The notes beneath the pieces are model-generated. The model had not been told where the DNA came from. It did no database searches and worked only from the letters and a program-made list of their open reading frames with translations. This document shows positions 54,232-63,512 of a stretch of DNA of 64,000 bases, in pieces. Source of the DNA: Cupriavidus taiwanensis LMG 19424 (GTDB lineage: Bacteria; Pseudomonadota; Gammaproteobacteria; Burkholderiales; Burkholderiaceae); NCBI RefSeq assembly GCF_000069785.1, contig NC_010529.1, forward strand, positions 372,001 through 436,000. The letters are read 5' to 3'. How positions within the stretch are numbered: position 1 is the first letter of the stretch; the number at the start of each line of letters is the position of its first letter. Made by a program: the position numbers and the translations under genes.

Positions 54232-55754
54232 CGGATGAAGTTGACAAGCGCGTGGTGTGCTTTCGCTCGTTTATGGCGTCCGTATTGGTGGCCACGGAGC
54301 GCGTACCGCACTTGCCTGCGGTCGCGCTTGCTTCCAGCGCGAGAACAGCCGTTGGTAAGCGTGCTCAGCTTGTTCGCCTGCCGCACGCTCCAGATCCCGG
54401 ACGGACTTCAGATTGTAGGCGGCGGCAGACCCCTTGCGGCTACCGCGACGCGCAGGCATGCCTGCCTGCAGTTCCAGCTCACGGGTCTTGCGCGCAGTCA
54501 GCGCCGGGCGATCCCAGGCGAAGGCTTCGTTACGCGTGAGGACGTGCCACACGATGATCGCCACCTTGCGTGCCGTGGCAACAGCCGCGATCTGCTGACC
54601 GCGACGATCCCGGATACGAAGGAAGAAGGCTCGGACGGGGCCGGCCGTTTGGGCTGCGGCCCAGGCAGCGTCGACCAGCATGGCACGCGCATAGGAACGT
54701 CCGCGCTTGCTGATGTGTCCGTGCTTTGCTGGCTGCAAGCCGGATTGGTAGACCGAAGGATTGAGGCCAAAGTAGCTGACCAGTTTCTGCGGCGAACGAA
54801 AGCGAGCGATATCGCCAATGGCCGAGATCAACCCGATCGCAACGGTGGTGTTGATGCCGGTGATGGTCAGCAGCTTGCGCAGCCTGTCGTCCTGAATAGC
54901 GGATTGGGCCAGGACGCGCTCAACCTGCTGCAGATTCTCTGCCAGCCTGTCGAGCTCATGCAACCGCTGGTCAATCCCGATGCGCTCGTCCATGGGTAGC
55001 GGCTGAAGGCTCAGCCAGGCCCGCCCTTTCTTGCCAAACAGGTCTGTCGCAGGACACCGTGCGATGAGATGTGCGGCAAGGACAGCGTGAATCTCATTCT
55101 TGAGCCGCGTCCGCTGCCGCACGATCTGGGCGCGGCGCGACACCTGCCGTCGCATCGCTTGCGTGGCCTCGTCTGGAATCCACACCTCGGGCAGGAAGCC
55201 ACTCGCATAGAGTTGCGCAAGGATCGCGGCATCGATCTTATCCGTCTTGACGCGCGCTTCTGCGATCAGGCGGACTTGCAACGGGTTGGCGACAATCACT
55301 TTGCCGACATGACCTGTCAGCACGTTCGCGATGGCGATCGTGTTGCCGGTCGCCTCGAGTACCACGTGGTCGTCGGGCTTTAGCTTGGCAGCAAAGTGTT
55401 CCAGCTCGTCGCGTCGCAGTCCGACGCGCCCGCCGGCGCGTAGCCGGCCATTCTCCAAATAGGCGATCTCGGCCACCGATCGCGATACATCCAGTCCTAT
55501 CACTCGCATTGGCGTCTCCCATGGGAAACATCGCAAATGGGAGCCGGTGGGACAGCACGACAACTACGGATTCGCGCTCGCAGCGCAACCGGGCGGGTCG
55601 CAGGGGCGGCCAACTACTAACACGAGCTCGCAGCTCAACGTATATGAACGGCCTGCCCACCCGAAGTGCTCCCCGGTGCCCCTGTCCCGGATGGTCGAAC
55701 CATACACCAAGTTACACGGTGAGGAGAGGAAGGGCACCGGTTCCTATCATGCCG
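54232..55754 (-). mobile_element. IS110-family element inside IS256
   Basis: About 1.5 kb inserted between the IIYTT and NAIES codons of the IS256 transposase. No clear terminal inverted repeats or duplication are seen, as expected for IS110-type elements. Ends are placed from the host gene break. Confidence 0.85.
54271..55509 (-). CDS. IS110-family transposase (DEDD)
   Basis: 412 residues from ATG 55509, chosen for GGGAGA just upstream. The N-terminal DEDD nuclease shows MRVIGLDVSRSVAEIAYLEN, VVLEATGNTIAIAN and VKTDKIDAAILAQLYASGFL. The C-terminal Transposase_20 region shows LLTITGINTTVAIGLISAIG and FRSPQKLVSYFGLNPS, then SKRGRSYARAMLVDAAWA. Intact. Confidence 0.92.
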   Translation of the reverse strand: MRVIGLDVSRSVAEIAYLENGRLRAGGRVGLRRDELEHFAAKLKPDDHVVLEATGNTIAIANVLTGHVGKVIVANPLQVRLIAEARVKTDKIDAAILAQLYASGFLPEVWIPDEATQAMRRQVSRRAQIVRQRTRLKNEIHAVLAAHLIARCPATDLFGKKGRAWLSLQPLPMDERIGIDQRLHELDRLAENLQQVERVLAQSAIQDDRLRKLLTITGINTTVAIGLISAIGDIARFRSPQKLVSYFGLNPSVYQSGLQPAKHGHISKRGRSYARAMLVDAAWAAAQTAGPVRAFFLRIRDRRGQQIAAVATARKVAIIVWHVLTRNEAFAWDRPALTARKTRELELQAGMPARRGSRKGSAAAYNLKSVRDLERAAGEQAEHAYQRLFSRWKQARPQASAVRAPWPPIRTP

Positions 55755-56303
55755 GTTACCAACGCGATCGAGAGCATCAACGCGCAGCTGCGCAAGATCA
55801 TCAAGACGCGCGGTCACTTCCCCAGCGACGAGGCGGCGACCAAGCTGCTGTGGCTGGCGCTGCGAAACATCACGGTGAAGTGGGGCAGTTCAACCCATGA
55901 CTGGAAGGCTGCCATGAACCAGTTTGCGATCCTCTACGAGGAACGCTTCACCCACCCTTATCGTTAAGATATTGCTGGCTCACCGTTCCATCGACGGTGA
56001 GCCTTTACCTGCCCTGCACACAAAAAAACTGACAGGCCCCCGAGAGAGTCGCCACTGCCGCCCCACGCGGCCAGGCAAAACGGTCTGCCTCAAGTCGTTT
56101 CAAAAAAAGCCAATATCCGTTCCGGCCCCAGCCAAGCAGCTTGATCCGATCGGCTCGCCGATTGCGAAACACGTAGACCGCTTGTGCGAACGAATCGAGC
56201 CCCAGCGACTGCTCGACCAGCGCCGACAGACCATTGATACTCTTGCGGAAATCCACGGCTTCCCGGTGCAGGTAGACCTTCAGCCCTTCGTCGAAGCGGA
56301 ACA

Positions 56304-56762
56304 TCAGCTCGCCCCCAACGCTTCGATCATCGCCTTTACGAGTTCACCGTCACGCCCACCGCATGCGAGCTCAATCGCCACGCCGTTTGGCAACTTCGCA
56401 CTCAGCAGCGCGACTGATCGCGACGGCTGAGGTTGCGGTTCAACTGCCACGGCCGTCGTGCGACTCGGCGCAGTGACCACAGCTTCGACTTCAGGGGATC
56501 GGATTCCCTGAACAACCGGCACGAACGCCGCCAGCGAACCGCGTTCCACTGCCTTCGATTCCCGATGCAGCCGAATCCATTTGCGCAGTTGATTGGCATT
56601 GACTTGAGCCTTGAGCGCCATGCCTGCCACCGATGCGCCAGGCCGAAGACACAGCTCAATCAAACGCCGTTTGGCCACCGGCTCGTAATCGCGTTTGCCA
56701 TTGCGCCGGACACGCACTACTCGCAGTGGAAAGCAGTCAACATCAATATCGTCAGTGTTCAT
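56304..56762 (-). CDS. IS66 TnpA-type protein (inverted copy)
   Basis: About 152 residues, nearly the same as the copy at 50467-50925 with a few substitutions. Intact, although the tnpB downstream is broken by IS256. Confidence 0.85.
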   Translation of the reverse strand: MNTDDIDVDCFPLRVVRVRRNGKRDYEPVAKRRLIELCLRPGASVAGMALKAQVNANQLRKWIRLHRESKAVERGSLAAFVPVVQGIRSPEVEAVVTAPSRTTAVAVEPQPQPSRSVALLSAKLPNGVAIELACGGRDGELVKAMIEALGAS

Positions 56763-57031
56763 GGTTTGCGTTCGCAAAGTGTTTGCGGACGCAAGCCTGC
56801 CAAGACTCACCCTATAAAACTAGGACGCCGTTTCTCGGTCGCTTACATTCCATGGCACGGACGTTGCACATAGTCGATCCTGCGATGTACCTGCTCCCTT
56901 GCGAGCGTGAAGCATCCGCCAACGCCTAGGCGGTGTTGTCCGGAAACATACAGCGAATGTCGCGACGAGTAACCATAACTGCGGGCACCTCCGCTTCTGC
57001 CGCAATGCCTTGTGCGGCGAGGGAAAAATAA

Positions 57032-59371
57032 ATGATTGCACGACTACATCACTGGATGATCGCTTTTAGTCTGCTAGCCGGTCTCGGCGGCTGTGGAGGG
57101 GGCGCTTCCGGCACAAATCATGAAACAGGCACTGCCCCAACCGTATCCGGAACCGTAGGAGGAGCTATTACTCCCATTCCACCGGCTACCCCACCGGCTA
57201 CCCCACCGGCCGCACAACCGGGGACAGGAGGGAGGCCACCAGGAAAGGCGGTGCTGACGCCAGCAGTGCTCGTACCAACTGTCCGGTTTATAGAGCAGAT
57301 GCCCGCTGAGCAGTTTGTCGGTCCGACCTACTCACCCGAAGGCGGGGAATATGACCTCGGCTCCGTCGTCGTGAGTACCGCTGACGTTTCACCGGCTGTT
57401 TTTCTCACTCGTATTCATGGCTGGATTCGCTATCCGGGTGCACCAGTGAACCCGTCCGGTACCGCGCCGACCTCCTATCCCGTGGTCATATTCCTCCATG
57501 GCATGCATAATCGGTCTGAGCCCAGCTTCGAAGGGTACGACTATCTGGCAAATGACCTTGTTGTGCATGGTTATGTCACGCTGTCAATAGATGCGAACGA
57601 CATTAATGCGTTTTGCCCATCGACGGCGATTGGGTGTATTCACGGGGGAGCGGGCGATTATTCATCGCAGTCGCGAGGCCAACTGGTCCTTGCAACACTC
57701 GACCGTCTCAAGAAATTGAGTGATGGGGGTCAAACCACGACCGGTATACAGATCCCGAAGCAGTTGATTGGCAAGATTGATTTTAGCCGGATTGGCATCA
57801 TGGGGCACTCCCGAGGTGGCCAGGGTATCAACGACGCCATCCAGCTTAATGATCGGCGCATTGGTGTCAGTCTGCAACAGCTACGCTCGGCCACCGCCGA
57901 ACTGCAAAATGAAAAAGACAATTGGGCAGGTAATACCTGGTTTGCTGCGCCCGGCGCAGCCGTGACCACCGGCACAAAGGCGGCGTTCCTCACGACGCTC
58001 AACACCCTGATAGCCGAGCTAAGCGTGAACGGTCTATCTGATCAGGATCTGTCAACATTCCTCGACATGAATAACGTCATGCTTTCTCCTGAAGCGGGCG
58101 ACTGGTCGAACACTCCACCGAAATATGTTTTCAAGGCCGCGCTCTCACTTGCGCCAACAGACAGCCAGTCCTACCGGAAGATCGCCAGCGTGCCCTTTGC
58201 CGCGATGGTGGGAACATGTGATGGAGACGTGAACAATTTGTCCGGAACACACGTGCTCGACAACAACCGCTTCAGCAGGGATCCTGCCGACTCGGCTCCG
58301 CGGTTCCAGATTGTGGTACGCGGGGCTAATCACAATTACTTCAATAGCCAATGGACAAAGGACGATTACAGCGGATTACAGGGAGATTACTGCTATGCAG
58401 ACGCCACGCACGCGACCAGACTGGCTACAGCCGATCAGCAATCCATCGGGCTATTCGTGATCAACAGTTTCATGCGCAATTTCGTTGGGGGAGAAGCGGT
58501 GTTTGCTCCCTACTGGAATGGCACAGCCAGACTGCCAGCGGCGGCCTGTCCGGGGAGTCAGGCACCTTGTGATAACCGGGTGGTGCTGACGATTCAGATC
58601 AATGGAGTCAACGGACATAAAATGATTGCTCCATTCGACGAATATGGCCTGAACCAGCCCTACGACAGCACAATCTCGACCTTGCAGACGGGCGGTCCGC
58701 TGGACCTGATCGACGCATCCGCCTTTCGAGGTAACGTATACACTTGCGCGACGGATCTCACCCTGGGGGATGGAGCCATACCGACCTGTACACAGCCCTC
58801 GCCGACGGGGATATTCTTCAGGACAGGTCCTGAAGGCCCGCTTAGTACCTACGTAGGCGGGTTGCTGTCGATCGCCAATCAGGTTCAGTTCACACTGACC
58901 GGACCAAACATGACGCTGCCGGTTACGCTTAAGGAACCCGCGTACGGGCCAAGCGGCCAGCCGGTAACGGCAAACGCCCTGTCGACGGTTGGGTTTGACA
59001 CATTAAGCTTCCGCATCGCAATGGTCCGACCCCAGCCCTCCGTTGAGGGAATGCTCGCGGCGCAGCAGGTGAGTGTCACACTCACCGATAGCAAGGGGCG
59101 CGACTCACCGGCGATACTGGTCAGTGACTTCTCCGACGCGCTGGACAGCAGCATGGGACTGTCGATTCCCCCCCAAAGCTCAATGCCCGAGTTGCTGAAC
59201 ATGGTGGCAATCCCACTCGACGCATTCGGGCCTGATCCCGCATCAAAAAGCACGTTCGATATCACTCAACTCAGCAAGCTGACCCTGAAGTTCGCCAATG
59301 CGCCCAATGATGGCACCGCGGTCTCCTTGACCGACCTCGAACTGCAGAATTTCGGACGCAACGTTCACTGA
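57032..59371 (+). CDS. Large alpha/beta-hydrolase lipoprotein
   Basis: 779 residues with a lipoprotein signal (lipobox ending at Cys21 in LGGC), a Gly/Pro linker with repeated PPAT units (about 48-62), and an alpha/beta-hydrolase domain at about 145-480. Catalytic features are the oxyanion-type FLHGMHN (His156-Gly157), the nucleophile elbow Gly258-His-Ser260-Arg-Gly, a likely acid in GTCDGD (Asp397 or Asp399) and His434 in GANHNYF. The C-terminal 270 residues look like beta-sandwich material. It resembles chlorophyllase/PET-hydrolase-like or dienelactone-like folds, so an esterase on the outer surface is plausible. GAGGGAA precedes the ATG. A single gene between IS remnants, full length. Confidence 0.8.
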   Translation: MIARLHHWMIAFSLLAGLGGCGGGASGTNHETGTAPTVSGTVGGAITPIPPATPPATPPAAQPGTGGRPPGKAVLTPAVLVPTVRFIEQMPAEQFVGPTYSPEGGEYDLGSVVVSTADVSPAVFLTRIHGWIRYPGAPVNPSGTAPTSYPVVIFLHGMHNRSEPSFEGYDYLANDLVVHGYVTLSIDANDINAFCPSTAIGCIHGGAGDYSSQSRGQLVLATLDRLKKLSDGGQTTTGIQIPKQLIGKIDFSRIGIMGHSRGGQGINDAIQLNDRRIGVSLQQLRSATAELQNEKDNWAGNTWFAAPGAAVTTGTKAAFLTTLNTLIAELSVNGLSDQDLSTFLDMNNVMLSPEAGDWSNTPPKYVFKAALSLAPTDSQSYRKIASVPFAAMVGTCDGDVNNLSGTHVLDNNRFSRDPADSAPRFQIVVRGANHNYFNSQWTKDDYSGLQGDYCYADATHATRLATADQQSIGLFVINSFMRNFVGGEAVFAPYWNGTARLPAAACPGSQAPCDNRVVLTIQINGVNGHKMIAPFDEYGLNQPYDSTISTLQTGGPLDLIDASAFRGNVYTCATDLTLGDGAIPTCTQPSPTGIFFRTGPEGPLSTYVGGLLSIANQVQFTLTGPNMTLPVTLKEPAYGPSGQPVTANALSTVGFDTLSFRIAMVRPQPSVEGMLAAQQVSVTLTDSKGRDSPAILVSDFSDALDSSMGLSIPPQSSMPELLNMVAIPLDAFGPDPASKSTFDITQLSKLTLKFANAPNDGTAVSLTDLELQNFGRNVH

Positions 59372-59459
59372 GTGTGTGCCGGCCTGAGCGCCTGCTCACG
59401 ACTTTAGTTTCCGTTCGTCCAATTTTCCCAAGGTGGATTTTTATGCACCTCTGTCGCTA

Positions 59460-59732
59460 AGTGCACAAACGCGAATCGAGGGTGCTTGGCCGTTTAACAG
59501 GAAGCTGAATGCGCCACGACGCCAACCTATCAGCCCGGAGCGAAGGTTTCTGGCACGCGCGCAGCAGCATTCGCGGGCTGTGCGCGAGGCATCGGCGTGA
59601 GTCAGAAACGCGCTCATGCCCAAGCAGCCAGCAGTTTGCCGTGCGCCATCCACAGGTTTGACAGCGCGAACAAGGTTATGGGTTGCGCGGTGTTCTTCCT
59701 CAGCCCTCGATAGCGGACCTTGGTGTAGCCGA
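59460..59732 (-). mobile_element. IS-B copy 3, 3'-terminal fragment
   Basis: It matches the last 270 or so bases of IS-B, including codons for the transposase end ([20 protein letters not shown]). Its outer inverted repeat is damaged (the last ten bases differ). It joins an istB fragment at 59733. Confidence 0.88.
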
Positions 59733-60123
59733 GCAGGCCTGTCGACAGGGATTCTCTGCTCTCTATCTGCGGGTGCCTCGACTGTTCGAGGAACTGCAGA
59801 TCGCCCACGGCGACGGGAGCTTTACGCGCCGCCTGGCGCAACTCGCACGCATCGATGTTCTGGTGCTGGACGACTGGGGCCTACAGGAGCCTTCTGAAAG
59901 CGCTCGCGGCGATCTGCTGGAAGTTCTGGACGACCGCGTCGGTACCCGCTCGACCATCGTGACAAGCCAGCTCCCGATCGAGCATTGGCACCAGTGGTTG
60001 AATGATCCGACGCTGGCTGACGCCATCCTGGACCGGCTGGTCCACCAGGCGCACAAAGTGGCGCTCAAAGGCGAATCCATGCGCAAGCGCACGGCAACCG
60101 ACGCCAAGAAACGGGTATCGTGA
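59733..60123 (+). pseudogene. IS21-family IstB, C-terminal fragment
   Basis: It encodes [20 protein letters not shown], the Walker B segment [30 protein letters not shown] and [16 protein letters not shown]. It is an IS1326-like IstB, different from the two IS21 copies here. The N-terminal Walker A half was replaced by the IS-B fragment. Confidence 0.88.
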
Positions 60124-60590
60124 TCACCTACGCTACAATCTCCTGACCGCGCAGTACCACCTTCCTTCCCTGATCACGTTCGCCGAAACCGCTGATCACC
60201 TTCACCGAAATCCGCAGTCCGAGCGGCGCGGATGCTCGGAAATGAGAGTGAACCGATACTGCCGAGCATTGGCTACGAAAAGAAGCAAGGAGACTGGATC
60301 CAGCGAATTTGTATTTACATTGCTGGAAGCGCTGTTCACCCATATCCGACAATGATGAGAATACTCGGATCGAACGCAGACCGGCGCTTCTCCGCTCAAT
60401 CTGATTCTCCTACTCGGTCGGTGCGAGATGGAATCGCTTTAGGTGCGCAATAGTTGCTTGTGGAGCCGGGCTCCGTCCCTTTTGATTGGCTAACGCGGGA
60501 GCCCATTTCAGCGGATCAGGTAAGCACATGCGCGCGGAAGGAGTACCGTTGACTCCGAGAAGGATGAGAGTCTCCATCGCACCCATACGG
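60124..60590. other. IS end and unassigned sequence
   Basis: The first 110 or so bases hold TGATCAC and TTCGCCGAAA-type repeats like an IS21-family end. The rest has no recognisable gene. The last nine bases are the target duplication of IS-N copy 2. Confidence 0.45.
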
Positions 60591-62064
60591 CATCCCCTTA
60601 TACGGAAGTAGGACCGTCTCCGCGGCGAGGCTTGGAGCTTGAAGTCCCGGGAATTTCGAGGTAAGGGGGTTGTTAACTTCGCCAGACTCGCGTTTACTCT
60701 CGGATTTTCGCGCAGCAATGAGCAACGAGTCGGGGGCATGGGTGGACGAGGAATTCGAGAGTCTGGATCTTGGTGATCCGGGGCGGGATCGGCGCGCCAA
60801 GGAGCTGCTCAAGCGGTTTGCGGCTCTGCCGACGGCGAGCATCCCCGGCGCATGCGATGACTGGTCGCAAACCATCGCGGCATATCGGTTTCTCGGCAAT
60901 GAGCAGATCGATTGGCGGGACGTAATGCAGCCGCATTGGGAGCGCACTGCAGCGAGGGCCGCGCAGTTTCCGGTGGTGCTGTGCATCGCTGATACAACCG
61001 AATTGAACTTTAATGGCCAGGAGATCGACGGGCTGGGTCCGTTGACCTATGAAGCCCAGCGGGGCATGTTTTTGCATCCGACCTACGCGGTGACGCCTGA
61101 CCGCGAGCCGCTGGGGGTGATCGATGCCTGGATGTGGGCTCGGGAGCCCAAGGACGCCGATGGCAACCGGGGCGGGATCAAGGAAAGCGTACGCTGGATT
61201 GAAGGATATGAACGGGTTGCGGAGCAAGCCGCGCTATTGCCGCAGACACGGCTGGTGTATGTGACAGACCGCGAGGGTGATATTGCCGAGTTGATGGCGC
61301 GCGCCCAGGAACTTGGCCAACCGGCCGACTGGTTGATCCGCAGCCAACACAACCGCAACCTGGCCGAGGGCGGCAAGTTGTGGGATAGCGTCGACGCCAG
61401 CCCGGTACTCGGGGAAATCACCTTTATCTTGCCAGGGCGAGCAGGCCAGAAGGCGCGCGAGGTCAAACAGGAACTACGCGCCCAGCGTATGAAGCTGCCG
61501 GGTCTGGTCGGAGCGGAGTTCACCTGTGTGGCGGCAAGGGAGATCGAAGCGCCCGCAGGCGTCAAGCCAGTGGTTTGGCGATTGGTGACGAACCGAGAAG
61601 CGCAGGACGCTGATGCGGTCAACGAACTTGTTGAATGGTATCGGGCAAGGTGGGAGATCGAGATGTTCTTCCATGTCCTGAAGACCGGCTGCAAGGTCGA
61701 GGCGCTACAGCTATCGCACATGGATCGTGTGGAGCGGGCCTTGGCGTTGTATATGGTGGTGGCATGGCGCATTGCCCGCCTGATGCGGTTGGGCAGAACC
61801 TGTCCGGATCTGGATGCGTCGCTGTTCTTCGATGCCGACGAGATTCGGGGGGCATACGTGCTCTCCAAGAAAGCTCGCCCGAAGACACCGGTCACACTCA
61901 ATCAGATGATTCGGTTGGTTGCTTCCCTGGGCGGGTTCCTTGGGCGGAAGAACGATGGCGAGCCCGGCGCCAAGACGATCTGGATCGGCATGCAGCGAAC
62001 CATGGACGCCGCGCTCACTATTCAAACACTGAGGGAAGAGTCATGACTTCCGTATAAGGAAATG
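60591..62064 (+). mobile_element. Tn5-like IS4-family element IS-N, copy 2
   Basis: 1474 bp with intact ends, flanked by the perfect 9-bp duplication CCCATACGG (60582-60590 and 62065-62073), as expected for Tn5-type elements. It is inverted relative to copy 1. Confidence 0.95.
60718..62046 (+). CDS. Tn5-like IS4-family transposase (copy 2)
   Basis: About 442 residues, the same as copy 1 except for Glu in AVNELVEWY. All catalytic motifs are intact. With a clean target duplication this is the likelier active copy. Confidence 0.93.
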   Translation: MSNESGAWVDEEFESLDLGDPGRDRRAKELLKRFAALPTASIPGACDDWSQTIAAYRFLGNEQIDWRDVMQPHWERTAARAAQFPVVLCIADTTELNFNGQEIDGLGPLTYEAQRGMFLHPTYAVTPDREPLGVIDAWMWAREPKDADGNRGGIKESVRWIEGYERVAEQAALLPQTRLVYVTDREGDIAELMARAQELGQPADWLIRSQHNRNLAEGGKLWDSVDASPVLGEITFILPGRAGQKAREVKQELRAQRMKLPGLVGAEFTCVAAREIEAPAGVKPVVWRLVTNREAQDADAVNELVEWYRARWEIEMFFHVLKTGCKVEALQLSHMDRVERALALYMVVAWRIARLMRLGRTCPDLDASLFFDADEIRGAYVLSKKARPKTPVTLNQMIRLVASLGGFLGRKNDGEPGAKTIWIGMQRTMDAALTIQTLREES

Positions 62065-62151
62065 CCCATACGGTTCAAGTGCCAACGGCACGGCCGCAGC
62101 CCCGAGTTTGAGCGCTTTGCGACATTTTGTAGGGTAAGGAACAAAAAGACC

Positions 62152-62180
62152 TTGCGGACTGACTTTAAAGTGCGTATAAG
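62152..62180 (+). promoter_or_regulatory. Sigma-70-type promoter of the H-NS-like gene
   Basis: TTGCGG (62152-62157), a 17-bp spacer, then TATAAG (62175-62180), placing the start about 20-25 nt before the ATG at 62210. Consensus-based. Confidence 0.5.
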
Positions 62181-62209
62181 TCAAATGTCAGCAATAAGCG
62201 GGGGCTCAA

Positions 62210-62524
62210 ATGGCAACATATAAAGAACTGATAGCGCAAAAGCAAGCGATCGAGGCTCAGCTTGAAGAGGCACGGGCGAGCGAGGTTGCCAGCGTCATCG
62301 AACAAATTCGTGATTTGATGGCGCAATACGACCTGTTGCCCGAAGATGTTGCGCCGCGGCGTCGTAGGGGACGGCCAGTCGGTGCTGCTTCAGCGCAGCG
62401 CGAAAAGGCGCCGCTGCCACCCAAGTATATGGACCCCAAGACCGCGAAGACTTGGTCCGGCAGAGGTCGAGCACCGGCATGGTTGGGCAAACGGCCTGAA
62501 CGTTTTCTAATTCCGCAGGAGTGA
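62210..62524 (+). CDS. H-NS-family nucleoid protein
   Basis: 104 residues: an N-terminal coiled-coil oligomerisation part (LIAQKQAIEAQLEEARASEV) and a C-terminal H-NS DNA-binding motif (KYMDPKTAKTWSGRGRAPAW, LGKRPERFLI), preceded by a basic RRRRGRPVG hook. Burkholderiales carry many such Bv3F/MvaT-unrelated H-NS proteins on plasmids and islands, where they silence AT-rich foreign DNA. It lies between a Tn5-like IS and IS21 and appears intact. Confidence 0.9.
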   Translation: MATYKELIAQKQAIEAQLEEARASEVASVIEQIRDLMAQYDLLPEDVAPRRRRGRPVGAASAQREKAPLPPKYMDPKTAKTWSGRGRAPAWLGKRPERFLIPQE

Positions 62525-62675
62525 CGACACGCACGGGCGCTCAAATGCCCGGTGAAGCTAACGCTAGAAAGAGGGCATTTCGTAAAACCACTAGCAGGCT
62601 AGATAGCGTCAAGCAGGACGGCCGGTCCAGCGACAATCATTTTGGCCGGTTGGCCGGGATGATTGTCGGTGAGTG

Positions 62676-63512
62676 TTAGGTCATGGTTGTCGCTCCGTTA
62701 TCGATGTCGCGGTGATTGTCGTTGTCGCTGGATGATTGTCGTCGGCGAGCAGACTGCTTGTCGCTTGCGGTGCGCCGACGGTAGCTTTCGACGTTCATTT
62801 CAAAGATCGTCGAATGGTGGACGAGTCGGTCAATCGCGGCGATGGTCATGCCGGGGTCAGGGAACACGTTGTCCCAGCCTGAGAACGGCTGGTTGGCCGT
62901 GATCAGCAGACTGCGCCGCTCATAGCGCTCGGCGATCAGTTCGAATAGGACACTGGTTTCGGCCTGGTCCTTGCGGGCGTACGACAGGTCGTCCAGGATG
63001 ATCAGGTCAAAGCGGTCGAGCTTGGCCAGGGCTGCAGGTAACTGCAGGCTCTGCCTGGCTGCCTGCAGCTTCTGGACGATCTCGCTGGTACGCGTGAACA
63101 GTACCCTGTACCCAGCGTCGATCAGGGCATGCCCGATGGCCGATCCGAGGTGGCTCTTCCCACCGCCCGGCGGGCCGAAGATCAACACATTGGCACCTTT
63201 CTCCAGCCAGGAATCACCGCTCGCCAGTGCCATCACGTGCGCCTTGGAGACCATGGGCACAGCACTGAAGTCGAAGGCAGCCAGCGTCTTGGTTGGATCC
63301 AGGCGGGATTCGGTTCGGTGTCGTTCGATACGCCGCTTGGCCCGTTCGGCCAGTTCGTGTTCGAGCAAGGCGCCAAGCAGCCGGGTTGCCTGCCAGCTTT
63401 CCTTGTCGGCGCGCTGTGCGAACTCTGGCCAGAGCCGGCCAATGGTGGGCAGGCGCAGTTCGTTGAGCATCAACGTCAGGCGGGCGGCATCAATTGGGAG
63501 CGGCGCGTTCAT
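62676..63512 (-). CDS. istB: IS21 helper ATPase IstB (copy 2)
   Basis: The translation is identical to the IstB at 40718-41554, with Walker A FGPPGGGKSHLG and Walker B LIILDDLSYA. The ATG overlaps the istA stop. Confidence 0.93.
   Translation of the reverse strand: MNAPLPIDAARLTLMLNELRLPTIGRLWPEFAQRADKESWQATRLLGALLEHELAERAKRRIERHRTESRLDPTKTLAAFDFSAVPMVSKAHVMALASGDSWLEKGANVLIFGPPGGGKSHLGSAIGHALIDAGYRVLFTRTSEIVQKLQAARQSLQLPAALAKLDRFDLIILDDLSYARKDQAETSVLFELIAERYERRSLLITANQPFSGWDNVFPDPGMTIAAIDRLVHHSTIFEMNVESYRRRTASDKQSARRRQSSSDNDNHRDIDNGATTMT

Larger units (their letters stand above)
53181..55967 (+). pseudogene. IS256-family (Mutator-type) transposase, interrupted
   Basis: Coding parts are 53181 to about 54232 and about 55755-55967. 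The first part holds DEVTAWQARPLEVMYPVVFF, DALRVKMREDGVVRN, LGLWIETTEGAKFWMKVFND and the Asp of AVTDGLKGM. The second resumes at NAIESINAQLRKIIKTRGHF with the catalytic-region Glu. The native reading IIYTT-NAIES is split by the IS110-family insertion. Confidence 0.92.
53129..56040 (+). mobile_element. IS256-family element inside IS66
   Basis: Flanked by the perfect 8-bp duplication CGAGAGAG (53121-53128 and 56041-56048), the usual IS256 duplication length. Ends carry CCTGTCAG inverted repeats. It is itself interrupted by an IS110-family element at about 54232-55754. Confidence 0.93.
52869..56846 (-). mobile_element. IS66-family element, inverted copy, interrupted
   Basis: Coding order on the minus strand: left repeat ending 56846, tnpA, tnpB up to 56041, then the IS256 insertion (53129-56040), the rest of tnpB and the start of tnpC (53128-52869), cut by IS-A copy 5. 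Outside 56846 the flank differs from that of the forward copy, so these were separate insertions. Confidence 0.88.
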
